In this document: one piece after another, positions 60,382 to 64,000 of the stretch
Layout: every line of letters begins with the position of its first letter
Position numbering within the stretch: position 1 is the first letter of the stretch
From: Erigeron canadensis
Lineage: Eukaryota > Streptophyta > Magnoliopsida > Asterales > Asteraceae
Assembly (NCBI RefSeq): GCF_010389155.1
Contig: NC_057765.1
Location: 44,163,559-44,227,558, forward strand
Direction: 5' to 3'
Length of the DNA: 64,000 nt
Notes under the pieces: generated by a model
What the model was told of the DNA's origin: nothing
Database searches by the model: none
Seen by the model: the letters and a program-made list of their open reading frames with translations, nothing else
Translations under genes and position numbers: made by a program

Positions 60382-62435
60382 TGTACGTTGTTGTGAAAGA
60401 AAATTAATTTGATTTTGAGAATAGATATTGACAATTAATGTTTCTAGGAGTTGCAAGTTTTGTAGACATTGTGATGATCACGTATATTTTATCTTTTATT
60501 TTGCATAAATTTCAACCTTAGCATTATTTTATTCTGTCCAAATATTATTGTAATTACAATTCAATACATGACAACCAACTATATAAGGATTATAAGAAAC
60601 TTTAAACGAATGTCTATAATAGGAAATAATTAAAGTTGTGTGTATTGTATGTAAACAACTTTGAAATAATGTTTATTGTATTTAAGAATTTCGTTTCAAC
60701 CAATTAAAATCTGACAAGCGACACCTGTATATGGTTGTCACGTATGTTTTCTTATATACAATAAGCATTTTTTCAAGTTGCTTACATACAATACATATAA
60801 CTTTAGTTTTTTCCTACAATAGACATTCGATCAAAGATAGTTAAATTACATAAAACTAATGCCAACTATGTATGTTTCCTTGGCAGGAAGAGTGATTGGA
60901 TGATAGAACAAGTCAAATAGCATATTTCAATGTGCATTGCCAACTACGTATTAAATCAATCAATTAATAAATAAAGATAATTATAAGCATGGAGGGTCTC
61001 GATAATTTGGACAATAACTATGTTTAATGAGCAGAATTGTGAAGTTTTGCTGTATATTATATATGTGAAAGCTACAAAATAAACCTTAATTTGTATTATA
61101 GTTAATTAATTTATAATTTTGTGGACATGACATTGACAAATCTAAGTTAGTGGAGTTTTCTAACATCTTCTATGTCAACTCTGTTCAAAGTTTCCTTATG
61201 ACATTTAAAATATCACGAGTTCGAATATATGCATGTGTGTTTGGATTATTGGATATTAAATTTAGTAGTATGAGTTAAGGTAACAACAATAAAAAAAAAA
61301 TAAAAAATAAACATTATTATGTTAGTATATAAATAATCACAATTCTTTCATGTCTCATCAAAGTGAAGGTGTCCATATCAAAATTCAAAATTAATCAAAA
61401 GTGTAGTAGATAAGAAATGCAAATAGTCAATTAGTTGGTAGGAAACACAAATAATGAAATTAGTAAACTTTGATCCGGTGTTCAATTTGCATGTTATTTA
61501 ATGTATGTTAAATTAGTTGATTTAGCTAGAAAAGATCGATTACCTATTTCTGAAAAGTAAGCAAGACTAGCTATATGATGATGAAAAAAAAATTATTTAT
61601 GACCTTGTTCTATCAGGTAATTAGAGTGAGACGTGTAACTTTGATGCCACGATGTATAATGATCGAATGATCGAAATAGATTATGTAAACGATATATACC
61701 ACACGTCCACACGTCTACACGTCTCTTGTAGTCACTACAGTCCCTTTTCTTCTTTTATTTTCTATTTTTAGTTTTTAATTATCATTCGATATTTCAACTC
61801 TTCAACTCCCTAGTTTTTATATATAAAGCGGTCACGTTGAAAAAATAATAATAAATAAAATATTTAGGTGTAGTCTAATGTTCATTTTTCAACATAAAAG
61901 TTATAAGGAAATGATATATACAATCATGACGGCAAGAAAAATGCACATATATAATTGCAATTGCAATACTTTTCAAAACTAATTTTCAAAGCCTTGTTTC
62001 CTTTTTTATCTCTAGTATATAGTATTATAATCATTACATTAGTGACAAAATGCCACAAACACCTTTTTCTATCGTCATTATGAAGCATATATCTCCTTAT
62101 GTGTCTAGCAAACAAGGCATATATATGTGTCTTGGAAATATATCCATTCAAAACTTTCCATCCACAAAGGAGAAAAGATATAAATTTTTATTTGGTACAT
62201 ATATCTTTATACAATGAGAATTTGATCATAAAACATTATAAATATTCGACTGGAAAAATCCTAAACCCTGAAGATTCATAAACAATAAATTATATTTTAA
62301 AAGTATTTCAAACATTAGTATTAATTTCCTCATAAGTTTCATGCATAAATTAGATGAAATCTATATATTACGTACATGCAGTAGAATTTAATAATATTTT
62401 TCAATATACGATCGAGTAACAAACAATTATTTAAA
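60382..62435. other. Upstream flank of the UGT gene and spacer
   Basis: The first few hundred bases should hold the UGT promoter on the minus strand. The rest is AT-rich with short frames only. I see no gene or complete element. Confidence 0.5.
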
Positions 62436-62666
62436 ACCAGCAGCATTGTTGGATCAGTGGTAAATACCCTTGCTTCTGGAGACAGAGATCATGGGTTCAA
62501 TCCTCATCCCATGCAAAGGTTAAAGGGTCTTTTCTACCATTTAGATAGAAACTGGAAGCAGTCTCTCTACTTAGATAGAGGTAAGGTCTGCCTACATCTT
62601 AACCTCCCTCATACACCGTCGAGATATTGGGGCTCAAAACCCACGGGCACTGAGCAGTTACTTTTT
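62436..62666 (+). mobile_element. Au-like SINE, 231 bp, with perfect 15-bp target duplication
   Basis: The tRNA-like head has an A-box-like GGATCAGTGGTAAA at 62450 and a B-box GGGTTCAATCC at 62493. The body contains GGTAAGGTCTGCCTACAT, the signature of the plant Au SINE group, and ends in a short T tract. AAACAATTATTTAAA is identical on both sides (62421-62435 and 62667-62681), proving retroposition and suggesting a fairly recent insertion. Confidence 0.88.
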
Positions 62667-62681
62667 AAACAATTATTTAAA

Positions 62682-63140
62682 TGATGGATTAGTTAACTAA
62701 TGACAATCTATCTATTCACTTATATATTATATATACATAGAGATTTTTATTTTTTATTTCAACAAGTAGTTAGCCAAGGTATAAAAAAATTTCTTAAAGA
62801 ATTAAAATTTTTTTTATTAAACAACGTCAAATAATATAGAAAAATAATATTGGCTGTTTAAAAGTCCTCAAGAAGTCAAAAAGTATCGCAAAAGATGAGT
62901 ATATAGATTAATAATGTAAAAACATAAATATATAAGTAAAGCAAGTGATATAGTTACAACTACTTTTACCCATCCACAACAATACATGCATTATACAGTT
63001 GTACACTATGCTGTAAAATATATACAACTGTTGTAAATGGATAAAAAAAATGATGTAGATTTATCACTTTTTCATTCAAAATATAAATTTAAGATATGTA
63101 AACTAAATTATATATTTTTAGTAGGGGTAAGTGTGCCGTG
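62682..63140. other. AT-rich spacer
   Basis: No gene or element recognised. Confidence 0.5.
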
Positions 63141-63472
63141 ATGCAATTAACTAATCCCAAAAAGTTATTGTGTGCACAAACTTTAGGTTTGTTTTGTTGT
63201 ATTCAGAAAACTTGCCAAGATGGTTATAGTAAACATGGAACCGGTTTCCTACTTATGACCACCAGTTTACTATTTTTATTGTGTGCATAAACTAATCCCA
63301 AAAAGTTATTGTGTGCATGCCACGTAAGTAGTCAACGTGAAAGTGGTCACCGACTAACTTTTTACCTGGTAACTTTTGTTTATTATGGGACTCTTGAACA
63401 AGTTTTTAGAATACAATAAAACAAACTTAGAATTCGTGCAAACAATAAATTTTTGGAATTAATTAACTGCAT
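63141..63472. mobile_element. Foldback element with ~60-bp inverted arms, 332 bp
   Basis: The left arm ATGCAATTAACTAATCCC...TTTGTTTTGTTGTATTC pairs with the right arm GAATACAATAAAACAAA...GGAATTAATTAACTGCAT. A direct repeat of AAACTAATCCCAAAAAG-type sequence (about 63150 and 63290) lies inside, as if the left arm had been partly copied. No target duplication was identified. Confidence 0.75.
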
Positions 63473-64000
63473 TCCGACGCACTTAGCATTTTTAGTATTA
63501 TATGTTCAATGTTCCCACATGAAAATAAATACTAGTAAGAGAATATAACTAAAACAACTGACACTCATGGCAGAAACTATTAAAATGAGATTCTAACTAT
63601 TTTTGCCTTTGGCCTGTTAGTTAAAGATATGGGGCATACCAAATTTCTATGCTTGGGCAAAAACTCTATGAATATTAGTTGTTGGGCCAACAGGAATAGG
63701 GGGCATTACAACAAAAAAAAAACCCTCCCCTTTCATTTAGGGAGAGTGGAAGGTTCAATCTTTCTATCTCCCTTCAACTATCCAATCAAATTATTTCATC
63801 TCATTTCAATCCTCCAGTATTTTTTTCAACTTTTTTCAACATTTTTTAGTGGCAACCATTACTTTCAGCTTTTTCTTTAAATTTTCATAATTATCCTTAA
63901 CATAATAAACTTTACAGTTTACACAACTAACCCCTTTTCACTTTTTCATTTTCAATTTCAATCTTTTTTTGTTGTTTTTAATTTATCCTTAACATTATAA
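63473..64000. other. End of window, no recognised feature
   Basis: AT-rich with pyrimidine-rich stretches (63715-63900). Short frames only. Confidence 0.5.

Overview
The window is nuclear DNA of a flowering plant. It is AT-rich, its genes are split by GT-AG introns, and much of the space between genes is filled with plant-type transposable elements (Helitron ends, Tourist/PIF, hAT, CACTA and Mutator-like elements, tRNA-derived SINEs, an LTR-like unit). The encoded proteins match eudicot families. An Asteraceae-like genome would fit the repeats, but that placement is inference. I see no bacterial operons, CRISPR arrays or rRNA.

Layout. (1) 1-6.4 kb: a complete 8-exon cationic amino acid transporter gene of the CAT9 type (+). 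In front of it lies a tandem copy of its promoter and first exon that has lost its start codon and one base at the splice donor. (2) 7.7-10.8 kb: a complete chloroplast-lumen immunophilin gene of the FKBP20-2 type (-), convergent with CAT9. (3) 10.8-29 kb: no convincing gene; nested and isolated transposable elements, including a Tourist MITE inside a Helitron, a palindromic element, a hAT-like element, an LTR-like unit with internal tandem arrays, and several Helitron 3' ends. (4) 29.1-29.6 kb: a 13-copy array of a 41-bp hairpin-forming unit, with a single stray unit at 36.4 kb. Between them (30-36 kb) are open, splice-bounded stretches on the minus strand that may belong to an unrecognised or decaying gene. 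(5) 36.5-44.3 kb: a minisatellite, a PIF/Harbinger-like MITE, a TACCGG-rich foldback element, and a 3-kb Mutator-like element with a damaged transposase and ~65-bp terminal inverted repeats. Two short relatives of this element sit at 16.4 and 19.2 kb. (6) 46.2-48.5 kb: a complete 4-exon HD-Zip class II transcription factor gene of the HAT3/ATHB4 type (+). (7) 53.2-53.7 kb: a single-exon S1-type secreted protein gene (+). (8) 56.4-57.3 kb: a 2-exon gene for an acidic repeat protein of unknown function (+), followed by a CACTA-type MITE with a perfect target duplication. (9) 59.0-60.4 kb: an intronless UDP-glycosyltransferase of the UGT72 group (-). (10) 60.4-64 kb: a SINE with a perfect 15-bp target duplication and a foldback element; no gene.

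The genes are ordinary, independent plant genes (amino acid transport, thylakoid biogenesis, auxin/shade-type transcription control, secreted signalling, small-molecule glucosylation) and do not form a cluster or pathway. The most unusual points are the duplicated and broken CAT9 promoter/first exon, a GC-AG intron in CAT9, an apparent 35-nt intron in FKBP20-2, the 41-bp hairpin array, the acidic repeat protein, and the possible unrecognised minus-strand gene at 30-36 kb. I did not find a convincing new multi-gene system. Exon coordinates were derived by hand from splice consensus and reading-frame continuity; no database search was run.
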